The notes: a model not told the origin generated them from the letters alone. A DNA stretch of 64,000 nucleotides from Synergistaceae bacterium (GCA_031277095.1 JAISLU010000001.1:25245-89244); one strand, 5' to 3'; counted from the stretch's first letter, positions 44,544-53,220 are shown. Numbers and translations are program-made.

Positions 44544-45631
44544 AAATTGCCGTGGTCGGCGGGGGGAACGGCGCTTTCGCCGTCTCCTCCGATTTTGCGC
44601 TCCAAGGGCACGACGTCGCGCTGTTCGAGCTGCCGGAGTTCGAAAAAAACATCGACGCCATACGCCGCGCCGGGGGAATCCATTTGACAAGCATTCCTTC
44701 CAGCGGGCGGGGCAGCGGATTCGCTAGGCTCCGGGCCGGGGTGGATCCGGAAGAAGTTTTACGCGGGGCCGAGGTTGTCTTTGTCGTGGTTCCGGCCTAT
44801 GCGCAAAAACGCATGGGCGAGGTCTGCGCTCCTTACTTTAAAAAAGAACAGACCCTCTGTCTGATGCCGGGGAATCTTTACGGAAGCATCGAATTTTTGC
44901 GTACCTTGCGTCGTTGCGGCAACAAAGAGGTGGAGGCCATCGCGGAGATGGAGTGCCTGATCTACACCGCCACTCGTTCTGAAACGGGCGTCGAAATTCG
45001 AGGGTTCAAGCGCGGTCTGGGATTGAGCGTTTTCCCGTCGCGCAGGATGGAGGCGGCGGCAAAAGTGAGGGCGCTCTACCCCGAATCGGTCCTCCGGGAA
45101 AACGTCCTGGCCACTGGGGCGTCGAACCCCAACGTCCTGCTCCACGTCCCCCTCGTTCTTCTCAATTTCGCCAACGTCGAAAGGGGACTGGACGTGCTTT
45201 CTTTTCACGCGGCCTTCACCCCCGGCGTGGCCCGTTGGGTGGAGTCGATGGACGCCGAGCGGATGAGGTTGGCCGAAAAGGGCCTGTCGATGGTCACCAC
45301 GGAGGAGATGGTGCGCAATTGGTACTCCTCCCAGGGCGCTGGAGGAAAGACGATTCACGAGGTCATGACCACCAATCCCCTTTACGCTGCCAGCAAACTG
45401 CCGAAGACGATAACACACCGTTATTTCACGGAAGACGTCCCCTATGGTGTGTGCTCCATAAGCGAACTTCTGCGTATTTGCGGGCTGCCTTGCCGCTCTT
45501 TCGAGGCGGCCGCGGCGTTGGCGAGCGTGGCCTGCGGTGAAAATTTTTCGGCGAAAGCCAGGACCCTCGCCTCGATAGGGCTTCAACTCGACGAGCGGGA
45601 CCTTTTTGCCTACGTTGCCAACGGTGAATGA
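44540..45631 (+). CDS. Opine dehydrogenase-like (NAD/NADP octopine/nopaline dehydrogenase) enzyme
   Basis: 363 residues from ATG 44540, 11 bases after aggagg. The N-terminal Rossmann fold begins MKIAVVGGGNGAFAVSSDFALQGHDV. The C-terminal domain has HVPLVLLNFANVERG with the catalytic His typical of opine dehydrogenases (PF02317), plus YGVCSISELLRICG. It interconverts N-(carboxyalkyl)amino acids with an amino acid and a 2-oxo acid. Translational coupling to tctA suggests the TTT system imports its substrate. Confidence 0.85.
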   Translation: MKIAVVGGGNGAFAVSSDFALQGHDVALFELPEFEKNIDAIRRAGGIHLTSIPSSGRGSGFARLRAGVDPEEVLRGAEVVFVVVPAYAQKRMGEVCAPYFKKEQTLCLMPGNLYGSIEFLRTLRRCGNKEVEAIAEMECLIYTATRSETGVEIRGFKRGLGLSVFPSRRMEAAAKVRALYPESVLRENVLATGASNPNVLLHVPLVLLNFANVERGLDVLSFHAAFTPGVARWVESMDAERMRLAEKGLSMVTTEEMVRNWYSSQGAGGKTIHEVMTTNPLYAASKLPKTITHRYFTEDVPYGVCSISELLRICGLPCRSFEAAAALASVACGENFSAKARTLASIGLQLDERDLFAYVANGE

Positions 45632-45640
45632 CGATCCGAT

Positions 45641-46399
45641 TTAACGCTCGTGCGGCCGCTTGGCGCGAATGCGCAGGAAGGATGGCAGAAAATCGAGCTT
45701 GACCTTCACCCAAAGCAGCATCCAGGCAATCAGCGTCACAAAAAACGCGCTTTCGGCTCCGAGGGGGCGATTTTTAGGAGAGGAAAACCACGTGTAACAC
45801 AGGCTCGCAAAGAAGGCGCATCCCACAGAGGCGATAAAAAAAATTTTTTTCCTCGTGGCTTTGACGTTGTAGTAGCGGAAAACGAGGCAGAACGCCAGCA
45901 GGCAAGGGATCGTCACCATCCCCAGCAGCCGGGAAAGCGGGGAGCTGCGGAATAAAATCCACAACATTCTCACGCACAGGCCCGTGCGAACCACCAAGCC
46001 GAGCCCTATGCTCTCTTTCAGGGAATCCCCCAGAATCGCCACCAGCTCCCCCCAGGAAAAAGGAATTCTGGGCCGGCGGGGAGGCTCGTCATCGACCCAA
46101 AAATTTCCGGAGCCTACGTCCTGTCTGGAGGCCATGCCCTGTTCATAGTTCGTTTTTCGTTCTTTTTCCCATTGAGGGCGTTGGTCGTCGATGGGGGTAT
46201 TTTGTCCGCGCAGGGCGCTGTAGGCGGCTTGTATTTCCCGGTATTTCATTTCCGCGTCGAGAGAGCCGTCCCGGTCAGGATGGTACATCTTTACCAGCCG
46301 CCGGTAAGCCCCGCGGATTTCCTCGTCGGAGGCGCCGGGTTCGAGCCCCAGCACGCTGTAGTGATAACTGTTGCCTTTCATGTTTTCCATGATGCGCAT
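45641..46399 (-). CDS. Membrane J-domain protein
   Basis: 252 residues. The N-terminal J domain (YHYSVLGLEPGASDEEIRGAYRRLVKMYHPD, HPD present) spans residues ~11-70. Then comes a linker and three to four C-terminal membrane helices. It likely recruits DnaK to the membrane. It converges with the opine dehydrogenase gene with a nine-base gap. Confidence 0.9.
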   Translation of the reverse strand: MRIMENMKGNSYHYSVLGLEPGASDEEIRGAYRRLVKMYHPDRDGSLDAEMKYREIQAAYSALRGQNTPIDDQRPQWEKERKTNYEQGMASRQDVGSGNFWVDDEPPRRPRIPFSWGELVAILGDSLKESIGLGLVVRTGLCVRMLWILFRSSPLSRLLGMVTIPCLLAFCLVFRYYNVKATRKKIFFIASVGCAFFASLCYTWFSSPKNRPLGAESAFFVTLIAWMLLWVKVKLDFLPSFLRIRAKRPHER

Positions 46400-46445
46400 A
46401 TCCCCTTACGTAATGAACTCTATGGGGTCAAGTATATACCTCAAG

Positions 46446-46474
46446 TTTACTAACCCGAGTTTCGCAGTTACAAT
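46446..46474 (+). promoter_or_regulatory. Promoter for the VOC/KAS III/FkbH cluster
   Basis: TTTACT (46446-46451), a 17-base spacer and TACAAT (46469-46474), 98 bases before the first gene. The following eight genes overlap or are closely spaced, so this could drive the whole cluster. Confidence 0.5.
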
Positions 46475-46571
46475 CGTCGCAAGAAAAAAATTTACAAATC
46501 CCAAATTCGCGAGGGGGGTGCGACCCAAGATTTCTGCCAGTTCTTAACAGGCCCTAGTACGGGAGGGACTC

Positions 46572-47018
46572 ATGCGAATAAATCACATTGGATACGCTGT
46601 TCAAGATTTGGAGAAAGCGGTGGAGTCTTTTTTGCGTTTGGGATATCGAATATGCCGAGCGGCAACGGAAGACCGGTCGAGGAACGTAAAAATTTGCTTT
46701 CTTTCGGACCCCAGCGGCGTGATGATCGAGCTGATTGCCCCTTTGAACGGCAATTCACCTGTTGACTCTTGGCTGCAAAAAAATGGAAACTCCCCTTACC
46801 ATATATGTTACGATAGCGAGGACATCGCGTCAGATGTCGCTGCTTTGAAAAAACAAGGCTACCTTCTAATGACGCGCCCCCTTCCGGCGTCCGCCATGGA
46901 CGGCAGGTCGGTGGTATTTATGTATGGGAAGAACGTGGGTTTGATCGAACTCGTAGAAAAAGAAAAAACGAAGGACAGCAAACAGACAGACAGTGCCGAA
47001 GGAGCGGCGGACCGATGA
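46572..47018 (+). CDS. VOC (glyoxalase/methylmalonyl-CoA epimerase-like) protein
   Basis: 148 residues. INHIGYAVQDLEKAVESF, ICFLSDPSGVMIELIAPL and the second half ICYDSEDIASDVAALKKQGY fit the paired betaalphabetabetabeta modules of VOC metalloenzymes. His (near 5) and Glu (near 56) are plausible metal ligands. Such proteins often act as epimerases or in acyl modification. It overlaps the KAS III gene by ATGA. Confidence 0.85.
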   Translation: MRINHIGYAVQDLEKAVESFLRLGYRICRAATEDRSRNVKICFLSDPSGVMIELIAPLNGNSPVDSWLQKNGNSPYHICYDSEDIASDVAALKKQGYLLMTRPLPASAMDGRSVVFMYGKNVGLIELVEKEKTKDSKQTDSAEGAADR

Positions 47019-48103
47019 GATTTTGCACTGTCGAGGGTGTGGTGATCGGCGGACTGTGCGCCTGCGTTCCCTCTAACGAGGTGGACAACGAGATTGCGGG
47101 CAAAGGACTTTTTGGAGACGAGGTCAAGAACATAATAAAAGCCACGGGCATCCAAACGCGCCGTATATGTCCGCCGGGAAGCGGCGTAACGGCGCTGGAT
47201 CTTTGTGTCGCCGCCGCGAAAAAGTTGTTTGAAAAAACTCCGCGTTCAGTTCACTCGAGCCGCTCGGTTCCCTCGATAGACGAGGTCGGGGGCATCCTTT
47301 TCGTCACCCAAACCCCCGATCATGACATTCCCAACAACTCGTCCCGGGCGGCGTATCTTTTAGGGCTTTCCTCCGACTGCGCCGCCGTGGATACCTCTTT
47401 CGGCTGCTCGGGCTATGTCTATGGCCTATGGCTGGGCGCGTCGATGGCGCGATCTATCGAAGCCCCCATTTTATTGCTGGACGGAGAAACCCATTCTTAT
47501 TTCACCTCCCCTAAAGACCGGGGGACCTCTCTCCTGTTCGGAGACGCGGGGACGGCGACCCTGATCCTGCCAGGGGGCGGGGAGCGGTGGCACTTCGGTT
47601 TTCTGACGGACGGGTCCCGGCACGATGTGCTGATGATCCCCGAGGGACGGTCCCGCCGCCCCTTCAACGAGCGTTCTCTGGAGTACAAAACCTGGCCGGA
47701 CGGAGGCGTGAGACGTCCCATCGACATTTACATGGACGGCATGGCCGTGTTCAACTTCGTGGTGCGCAACGTGCCGGGGTGCCTCGCGTCTTTGATGGAG
47801 CGCTGCGGCGTCACGGCGGAAGAGCTGGACCTGTTGCTGCTGCACCAGGCCAACCTTTACATGATGAAGCAGGTGGCGAAAAAACTGAAAATCCCCCTGG
47901 AAAAAATGCCGGTGAGCCTGGACCGCTACGGCAACTCCAGCTCGGCCACGATCCCCGTCACCCTATGCTCGGAGCTTCAAAAACCCATCGCAAACAAGTC
48001 TTTCCGCGTTTTGGCCTCCGGCTTCGGCGCGGGCCTCTCCATCTCGGCCGTTTCGATGAACTTGGGACCCTGCGCCTGCCCCGGCGTCATCGAGTACCCA
48101 TAA
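47015..48103 (+). CDS. 3-oxoacyl-ACP synthase III-like (KAS III)
   Basis: 362 residues. The catalytic triad is in place: Cys131 in DTSFGCSGYVYG, His in LLLHQANLYMM (near 276) and Asn in RYGNSSSATIP (near 307). The arginines that usually bind CoA at the entrance are not obvious, so it may take an acyl-ACP. It is longer than FabH (317) by an insert near residues 75-90. Together with the ACPs and FkbH it points to acyl transfer or condensation outside fatty acid synthesis. Confidence 0.9.
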   Translation: MRFCTVEGVVIGGLCACVPSNEVDNEIAGKGLFGDEVKNIIKATGIQTRRICPPGSGVTALDLCVAAAKKLFEKTPRSVHSSRSVPSIDEVGGILFVTQTPDHDIPNNSSRAAYLLGLSSDCAAVDTSFGCSGYVYGLWLGASMARSIEAPILLLDGETHSYFTSPKDRGTSLLFGDAGTATLILPGGGERWHFGFLTDGSRHDVLMIPEGRSRRPFNERSLEYKTWPDGGVRRPIDIYMDGMAVFNFVVRNVPGCLASLMERCGVTAEELDLLLLHQANLYMMKQVAKKLKIPLEKMPVSLDRYGNSSSATIPVTLCSELQKPIANKSFRVLASGFGAGLSISAVSMNLGPCACPGVIEYP

Positions 48104-48128
48104 TACACAACAAATAATACACAACAAG
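48101..48128. repeat. 14-bp tandem repeat x2 at the KAS III stop
   Basis: taatacacaacaaa (48101-48114) and taatacacaacaag (48115-48128); the TAA stop of the KAS III gene is in the first copy. Confidence 0.9.
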
Positions 48129-48147
48129 TAAAAGGACTGGATGCGAC

Positions 48148-48483
48148 ATGACAAAACTTGGATTAAAAAAACCTGAATTAGAAAGAGTTGAATTAGAAAA
48201 ACTTGAATCAGAAAGACTTGAATCGGAAAAAACGGAATTGCAGGCATTTGAAATCGAGGAGACTCGCTTTGTGGGGGAAATCGCGGATATTATCGAGGCC
48301 GATCCCCAGGGGCTTTCTCTGGAAAGCGACTTTCGGGAGTCGGCCGATTTCTGGTCTTCTCTCGTGGGATTCTCCCTCTTGACGTTTTTGGAGGAGCAGT
48401 GCGGCTGTGTGCTTTCCATCGACGAGTTCCTGGAATGCAAAACGGTCGGAGACCTGTACGTGAAAGCTCGGGGACGGAGGTGA
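48148..48483 (+). CDS. Acyl carrier protein-like protein with repeat N terminus
   Basis: 111 residues. The C-terminal ~75 residues form a phosphopantetheine-carrier fold: ESADFWSSLVGFSLLTFLEEQCG with the attachment Ser in WSSLVG, then SIDEFLECKTVGDLYVKA. The first ~30 residues are a pentapeptide repeat (KKPEL ERVEL EKLES ERLES EKTEL) and likely a single charged helix. It precedes a second ACP by five bases. Two ACPs in series suggest distinct loading and extension steps. Confidence 0.8.
   Translation: MTKLGLKKPELERVELEKLESERLESEKTELQAFEIEETRFVGEIADIIEADPQGLSLESDFRESADFWSSLVGFSLLTFLEEQCGCVLSIDEFLECKTVGDLYVKARGRR
48166..48240. repeat. 15-bp in-frame tandem repeat x5 in the ACP N terminus
   Basis: Five degenerate 15-bp units, each ga(a)-(a)aa/aga-x-gaa-t, give five consecutive pentapeptides of the form E-[RK]-x-E-[LS]. 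The array is strictly in frame and restricted to the N-terminal extension. Confidence 0.9.
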
Positions 48484-48488
48484 TTCTC

Positions 48489-48698
48489 GTGGAGAATATT
48501 CTCGATATTTTGTCCGAAGTGCTGGGAACATCTGTTTCCGAGGACAGCTCGGTGGATAACGTCGCGGGCTGGGATTCCCTGAAAACCCTTCAGGTGGTCA
48601 TGGCTTTGGACGAGGCCGGCTACGAAATCCCCCTGGAAAAAATAGCCGAAATCAAGTCGGTGAGGGATATTTTGTCCTTCGCGGTAAAGGCCCAGTGA
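48489..48698 (+). CDS. Acyl carrier protein
   Basis: 69 residues from GTG 48489, eight bases after ggagg. GWDSLKTLQVVMALDEAGYEIPLEKIAEIKSVRDIL is the ACP core, with the phosphopantetheine Ser in WDSL. The short length is typical of secondary-metabolite ACPs. The usual fatty-acid acpP would be encoded elsewhere. Confidence 0.88.
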   Translation: MENILDILSEVLGTSVSEDSSVDNVAGWDSLKTLQVVMALDEAGYEIPLEKIAEIKSVRDILSFAVKAQ

Positions 48699-48708
48699 GG
48701 ACCCGCCC

Positions 48709-49548
48709 ATGACGGCGCGAGAGGGTCAGAAGCGTGAGTGTCCGGAGGGAGAGAGACGATGGATGCTGGTCGCGGGGGCGTCCCAGGGCATAGGCCGCGC
48801 GACGGTTCGGCTTTTGCTAAAGGAAGGCTACTCCGTGGTGGCCTCGGCCCGGGGCGTGGAGCCGCTGGAAGAACTGGCGAGAGAATATGCAGGAGGGAAA
48901 GTGGGGCCGGAGTTGGGGCCCGCGCACAAAGACCGCCTGAAAATCCTCCCCTGTGACTTTGCCCAAATCGAAAAGCTGCAGGATTACGTGTCGAACGTCG
49001 CCGACCTGACCGGCGGCATATCGGGTATGCTCTACGCCGCCGGTATGCAGAAAACTTTACCCCTGACCCAGTCGAAATTTCCCCTTGCCGAGGAGATTTT
49101 CCGCGTCAATACTTTTGCGGCCTTCGAGCTGATCCGGCTTTTCGCCAAAAAAGGAGCGTACAGGCCTGAGGGGGCGTCGTTCGTTCTGCTTTCCTCTATG
49201 GCGGCCCACGAGGGCGCGTTGGGAAAGGCTTTGTACGGAGCCGCCAAAGGGGCGCTGGAGGGCTTCATCCCAGCCGCCTCCGCCGAATTGGTCATGAAAA
49301 AAATCCGAATGAACGGGTTGGTGCTGGGGGTCGTCCAAACAGGCATGTCCATGCAATTTATCGAAAAGATGAGCGAGGATCAAAAAAAAGCCCTCCAAGC
49401 CGAATATCCGCTGGGATTGGGTGAGCCGGAAGACGCCGCCCAGTTCGTCGCCTACCTTCTTTCGGAGAAAGCGCGCTGGATCACGGGCCAGACCTTCACG
49501 CTGGACGGAGGGCACTCCGTAAGAACGACATATTCGGAAAGAATGTGA
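48709..49548 (+). CDS. SDR family oxidoreductase (FabG-like)
   Basis: 279 residues. Rossmann motif VAGASQGIGRATV, AAGMQK (NNAG-type), catalytic Ser in LLSSMA and YGAAKGA (YxxxK). The C terminus ends ITGQTFTLDGGHS, as in 3-oxoacyl-ACP reductases. An insert (YAGGKVGPELGPAHKD) near residue 70 is unusual. It would reduce the keto group made by the KAS III protein, or oxidise the sugar. Confidence 0.92.
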   Translation: MTAREGQKRECPEGERRWMLVAGASQGIGRATVRLLLKEGYSVVASARGVEPLEELAREYAGGKVGPELGPAHKDRLKILPCDFAQIEKLQDYVSNVADLTGGISGMLYAAGMQKTLPLTQSKFPLAEEIFRVNTFAAFELIRLFAKKGAYRPEGASFVLLSSMAAHEGALGKALYGAAKGALEGFIPAASAELVMKKIRMNGLVLGVVQTGMSMQFIEKMSEDQKKALQAEYPLGLGEPEDAAQFVAYLLSEKARWITGQTFTLDGGHSVRTTYSERM

Positions 49549-49551
49549 GAA

Positions 49552-49600
49552 GATTTCCAAATAGGGGATTTCCAAACGGGGGTGGAGGCTCCGTCCCCCT
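49552..49600. repeat. 15-bp tandem repeat x2 followed by GC-rich hairpin
   Basis: gatttccaaataggg (49552-49566) and gatttccaaacgggg (49567-49581) precede a stem with arms ggggg (49578-49582) and ccccc (49595-49599) and a nested gga/tcc. A T-rich stretch follows ten bases later. It could attenuate transcription between the SDR and NeuD genes. Confidence 0.6.
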
Positions 49601-49639
49601 GAGGCTTGGTTTTTGTTTTTTATTGAGGAGGGTCAAAGT

Positions 49640-50284
49640 TTGCGGGATCTGGTGATTTATGGGGCAGGCGGACTGGGGCGAGAGGTTTTGGCTTACCTTC
49701 GCGCCTCGGGTTCCGGGGGGTGGAATTTTTTGGGTTTTATCGACGACGGTAAACCCGCGGGCAGCCGGGTGGGCGAGGCCCAGGTCCTTGGGGGCCTGAG
49801 GGAGCTGACCCCCGCGGCGCGCCCCGTAGCCGTTCTCATGGGTTTGGCCGACCCCGGGGCCAAGGCTTCCCTCTATGGAAGTTTGTCCCTTGATCCCCAG
49901 GTGACTTTTCCGGTGCTCGTCCATCCCCTCGCCCACGTGGAAGCGTCCGCGGTCCTCGGCCCGGGAACCGTGATTTCCCCTTATTGCAACGTTTCGGTCG
50001 AGGCCGTCCTGGGGCTGTGTTCTTTTCTCAACGTGGGCTCTCAGATCGGGCACGATTCCGTTCTCGGCGATTTCGGGTCGGTCATGCCCCACGCCGACAT
50101 CTCCGGAAGCGTGACCGTCGGCCCGCGAACTCTGATCGGCGCGGGGGCGAGGATTCTGCAGGGGCTTTCCATCGGGTCAGATGTCACCGTCGGCATGGGA
50201 AGTGTCGTCCTGAAAGACGTCCCCGACCGCTGTACCGTCATGGGTTACCCCGCCCGGGTCGTGAAAAGAGGCGAGGAGATATGA
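49640..50284 (+). CDS. NeuD/PglD-family sugar O-acyltransferase
   Basis: 214 residues from TTG 49640, eight bases after gaggagg. The N-terminal Rossmann-like part (LVIYGAGGLGREVLAYLRA) is followed by a left-handed parallel beta-helix of hexapeptide repeats (..GPGTVISPYCNVSV..GSQIGHDSVLGDF..) with the catalytic His in that stretch. Relatives acetylate sialic acid or UDP-4-amino-sugars. It overlaps the next start (ATGA). Confidence 0.88.
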   Translation: MRDLVIYGAGGLGREVLAYLRASGSGGWNFLGFIDDGKPAGSRVGEAQVLGGLRELTPAARPVAVLMGLADPGAKASLYGSLSLDPQVTFPVLVHPLAHVEASAVLGPGTVISPYCNVSVEAVLGLCSFLNVGSQIGHDSVLGDFGSVMPHADISGSVTVGPRTLIGAGARILQGLSIGSDVTVGMGSVVLKDVPDRCTVMGYPARVVKRGEEI

Positions 50285-51951
50285 GCGAAAATATGAGCGA
50301 AACCATCGCCCTTTTATCCAACGTGACAGTCGAAAGCCTCGCTCGCAGGATCGAAAAGGAGTCGGGGTTGAAGGTCTTCACCCCACCCGGCTTCGACACC
50401 TGGCGTGCCGAGCTCCTGAATCCTTCCTCCGGGCTCTGGCGGAGTTCCATCCAAACGATCTGCGTGATCCTCCACGGCCCCGCGCTTTTGCCCAACGGCG
50501 TGGACGCCGGTTTTGCCAAGGACCTCGCGGAACTCTCGGGCATCCTCTCTCGCGCGCAGGCCGAGCATAAAGACAAAGTTCTCCTGGTCTCCACGCTGGA
50601 CCTTCCCTCATCTCCCGCCCGGCCCCTGGCGGAGAGAAACCTTTCCGTCCAGGCGTCCGCTTACTGGCAGAGCGAGCTGGAGAAAATGGGCGTCCCCGTT
50701 CTCGACTTGGCGGAGCTTGCAGCCGAAACGGGCCGGGAGCGTTTTTACAGCGCCAAAATGTGGTACTTCGGCTCCCTCCCTTTTTCCCGGCAAGGGGAAC
50801 TCCTGCTGGCTCAGGAAATTTTACGCGCCGAGAGGGCCGTCCGGGGAGAGCGCAAAAAATGCCTTGTCCTGGACCTGGACAACACCCTGTGGGGCGGTGT
50901 TGTCGGCGAAGACGGGGTGGCGGGCATCGACCTCGCGTCTTTCGGCATGGGGTCTCAGTATCGGGACGTGCAGCGCGCGGCGAAAGAGCTTGCCCAACAG
51001 GGGGTCCTTCTGGCGATCGCCTCGAAAAACAACCGAGAGGACGCCCTGCGCCCCTTCAAAGAGCATCCTCACATGGTTTTGAAGGAGGAAGATTTCGTCA
51101 AGATCAAAGCCGACTGGAACCCCAAAGTATCCAACATCGAAGCGATAGCCCGGGAACTTTCCATCGGCCTGGATTCGCTGGTTTTCATCGACGACAGCCC
51201 GCTGGAACGGGAGGCCGTCAAATCGGCCTTGCCGGAGGTGGCGGTTCCGGATTTTCCCGACGGGGACAGTTCGCGGCTCCCCGGCTTCATGAGACAGGTG
51301 GCTCGGACCTATTTTACGGCCCTGCGGCTGGGGGAGGAAGACCTCCGGAAAACGGAGATGTATCGGACGGAGGCCAGGCGAGAGGCCGCCCGGAGCGCCC
51401 ATATTTCTTTGGACGACTACTTGGCGTCCCTGGAAATGAAGCTGAACGTCTATCGGCTGGGCCTGGATCGTGCCGAAGAAATCGCGCGCGCCGCGCAGTT
51501 GACCCAGAAGACCAACCAATTCAACCTGACGACCCGGCGCTACACCGAGGCCGACATCGCCGCCATGATCCGCGACGGCCGCACCCGCGTCTGGATGGCG
51601 GAACTGCGCGACCGGTTCGGGGACTACGGCAGAATCTGCCTCGTCATCGCCCGCTTGAGCGATGGGCCCGGCGAGCCCGCGGCGACGATCGATACCTTCC
51701 TGATGAGCTGCCGCGTCATGGGGCGCGGGGTGGAGGACGCCGTGTTAGGGTGCGTGGAGCGATCTCTGGCCGGCGAGGGCGTGACGGCGATACGGGGCGA
51801 GTACAGGGAAACGAACAAGAACGAGCCGGTTCGTGAATTCTGGGATAAAATGGGGTACGAACTCGAGACGAACGTCCCCGGGGAAGGCGTATTGTGGATA
51901 CTGCGCGCCCCGTTTAACGAAAGGAGAACAAAATTATGCCTAAACTGCTGA
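50281..51951 (+). CDS. FkbH-like HAD-IIIC domain protein (glyceryl-ACP loading)
   Basis: 556 residues from ATG 50281. The N-terminal SGNH-like part is followed by the HAD motif LDLDNTLWGGVVGEDG (Asp198, Asp200), the motif III region FIDDSPLEREAV and a GNAT-like C-terminal domain (FNLTTRRYTEAD..FLMSCRVMGRGVED). FkbH proteins transfer the glyceryl unit of 1,3-bisphosphoglycerate onto an ACP. With two ACPs upstream the pairing is natural. The first codons repeat (MSENMSET), from a 12-bp duplication over the start. Confidence 0.92.
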   Translation: MSENMSETIALLSNVTVESLARRIEKESGLKVFTPPGFDTWRAELLNPSSGLWRSSIQTICVILHGPALLPNGVDAGFAKDLAELSGILSRAQAEHKDKVLLVSTLDLPSSPARPLAERNLSVQASAYWQSELEKMGVPVLDLAELAAETGRERFYSAKMWYFGSLPFSRQGELLLAQEILRAERAVRGERKKCLVLDLDNTLWGGVVGEDGVAGIDLASFGMGSQYRDVQRAAKELAQQGVLLAIASKNNREDALRPFKEHPHMVLKEEDFVKIKADWNPKVSNIEAIARELSIGLDSLVFIDDSPLEREAVKSALPEVAVPDFPDGDSSRLPGFMRQVARTYFTALRLGEEDLRKTEMYRTEARREAARSAHISLDDYLASLEMKLNVYRLGLDRAEEIARAAQLTQKTNQFNLTTRRYTEADIAAMIRDGRTRVWMAELRDRFGDYGRICLVIARLSDGPGEPAATIDTFLMSCRVMGRGVEDAVLGCVERSLAGEGVTAIRGEYRETNKNEPVREFWDKMGYELETNVPGEGVLWILRAPFNERRTKLCLNC

Positions 51952-53075
51952 TCGTCACGACGGTAGCCTCGACCCTTCGTGCGTTTCTGCTGCCTTACGC
52001 GGGGCATTTCGGGAAAAAGGGCTGGGTCGTGGACGCCATGTCCAGCGGCGTTTCCGGCTGCGAAAAATGCCGAGAGGCTTTCCATGCCTGCCACGAAATG
52101 TCCTTCAGCCGCGATCCCCTGAGCCCCAAAAACTTGGGAAAAACCAACGTCAAAATACGAGAGATCGTGGGGTCTGGAGAGTACGATATCGTCCACGTCC
52201 ACACCCCTGTGGCCTCTTTCGTCACGCGCCTCGCTCTGCGCAAACTTCGGAAGGCATCGGCTTGCCCGGCGATAGTTTACACGGCCCACGGGTTTCATTT
52301 TCACAGCGAGGAAAATTTCTTCAAAAACTCGATGTTTGCCGCGTTGGAGCGGCTGGCGGGAGACTGGACCGACCACACCATCACCATCAACCAAGAGGAC
52401 TACGAGGCCGCCCTTGTCCTCAAGATCGCGCCGAAAGAGCGCCTGTCGCTCTTGCCCGGCATAGGCTTGGACTTTGCGCGCTATTCTCCCTCCGCCGTGA
52501 AAATCGCCGACGTCAAAAAATTTCACGAGGAGCTGAAGCTGGAAAAAGGCCACGAGCTGTTCCTCATGGCTGCGGAGTTCATTCCGCGCAAACGCCACCG
52601 AGACGCCCTGCACGCCCTGGCCGAGGCGGGAAGAAAAGATTTTCACCTGGCCTTCGCCGGAACGGGGCCGTTGGAGGACCCGATGAAGCGTCTGGCCGCA
52701 AAGCTGGGAGTGGAGTCTCAGGTCCATTTCCTGGGGGAAAGGACGGACATCCCTCTCTTGATGCTTTCTTCCCGGGCCACGATTCTCCCCTCTGAACAAG
52801 AGGGACTGAGTCGCAGCGTCATGGAGTCGATCTGTCTCGGTATCCCCGTCCTCGGGTCCGACGTCCGGGGCATCCGGGAGCTTGTCACGACGCCCTCCCG
52901 CGGCACCCTCTTTCCCGTGGGCAGTCCCGCCGCCCTTGCCGCCGCGATGATCCTGGCCGTGGAGGAGCCCGTCGCGGACAAATCCACCCCCGACCCCCTC
53001 TGGGGCATCGACAACCTTCTGGCCGAACACGAAAAGATCTACCGGCATTGCCTCGAAGAGAGAAACAGAATCTGA
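51936..53075 (+). CDS. GT4 family glycosyltransferase
   Basis: 379 residues, overlapping FkbH by 16 bases. It shows the GT-B fold with the EX7E pattern in the C-terminal half (LPSEQEGLSRSVMESICLGIPVLGSDVRG) and the donor loop GAEFIPRKRH-like AAEFIPRKRH. The TAHGFHFH segment matches the CapM/EpsD-like group. It presumably adds a sugar to a lipid-linked precursor and is the last gene of the cluster. Confidence 0.93.
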   Translation: MPKLLIVTTVASTLRAFLLPYAGHFGKKGWVVDAMSSGVSGCEKCREAFHACHEMSFSRDPLSPKNLGKTNVKIREIVGSGEYDIVHVHTPVASFVTRLALRKLRKASACPAIVYTAHGFHFHSEENFFKNSMFAALERLAGDWTDHTITINQEDYEAALVLKIAPKERLSLLPGIGLDFARYSPSAVKIADVKKFHEELKLEKGHELFLMAAEFIPRKRHRDALHALAEAGRKDFHLAFAGTGPLEDPMKRLAAKLGVESQVHFLGERTDIPLLMLSSRATILPSEQEGLSRSVMESICLGIPVLGSDVRGIRELVTTPSRGTLFPVGSPAALAAAMILAVEEPVADKSTPDPLWGIDNLLAEHEKIYRHCLEERNRI

Positions 53076-53122
53076 TATAATGCCGTTTCGTATGTGAGAT
53101 GCTCATTCAAGATTCACGGCAA

Positions 53123-53148
53123 GAGATTCGGCATGGAGATTCGGCATT
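53123..53148. repeat. 13-bp tandem repeat x2
   Basis: gagattcggcatg (53123-53135) and gagattcggcatt (53136-53148), in the 145-base gap between the glycan cluster and yajC. A yajC promoter should lie here, but no box pair is convincing. Confidence 0.85.
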
Positions 53149-53220
53149 AAAAATCGACATGGAAAGCTCGGAATAGGAGATTTAAATTTATGAAAGATTC
53201 AGGAAGAGGAGGAAGATTTT

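Noticed and set aside
46321..46350. tRNA-like gggttcgagcccc stretch
   Set aside because: It lies inside the J-domain gene and no cloverleaf forms around it; no tRNA was found anywhere in the window.
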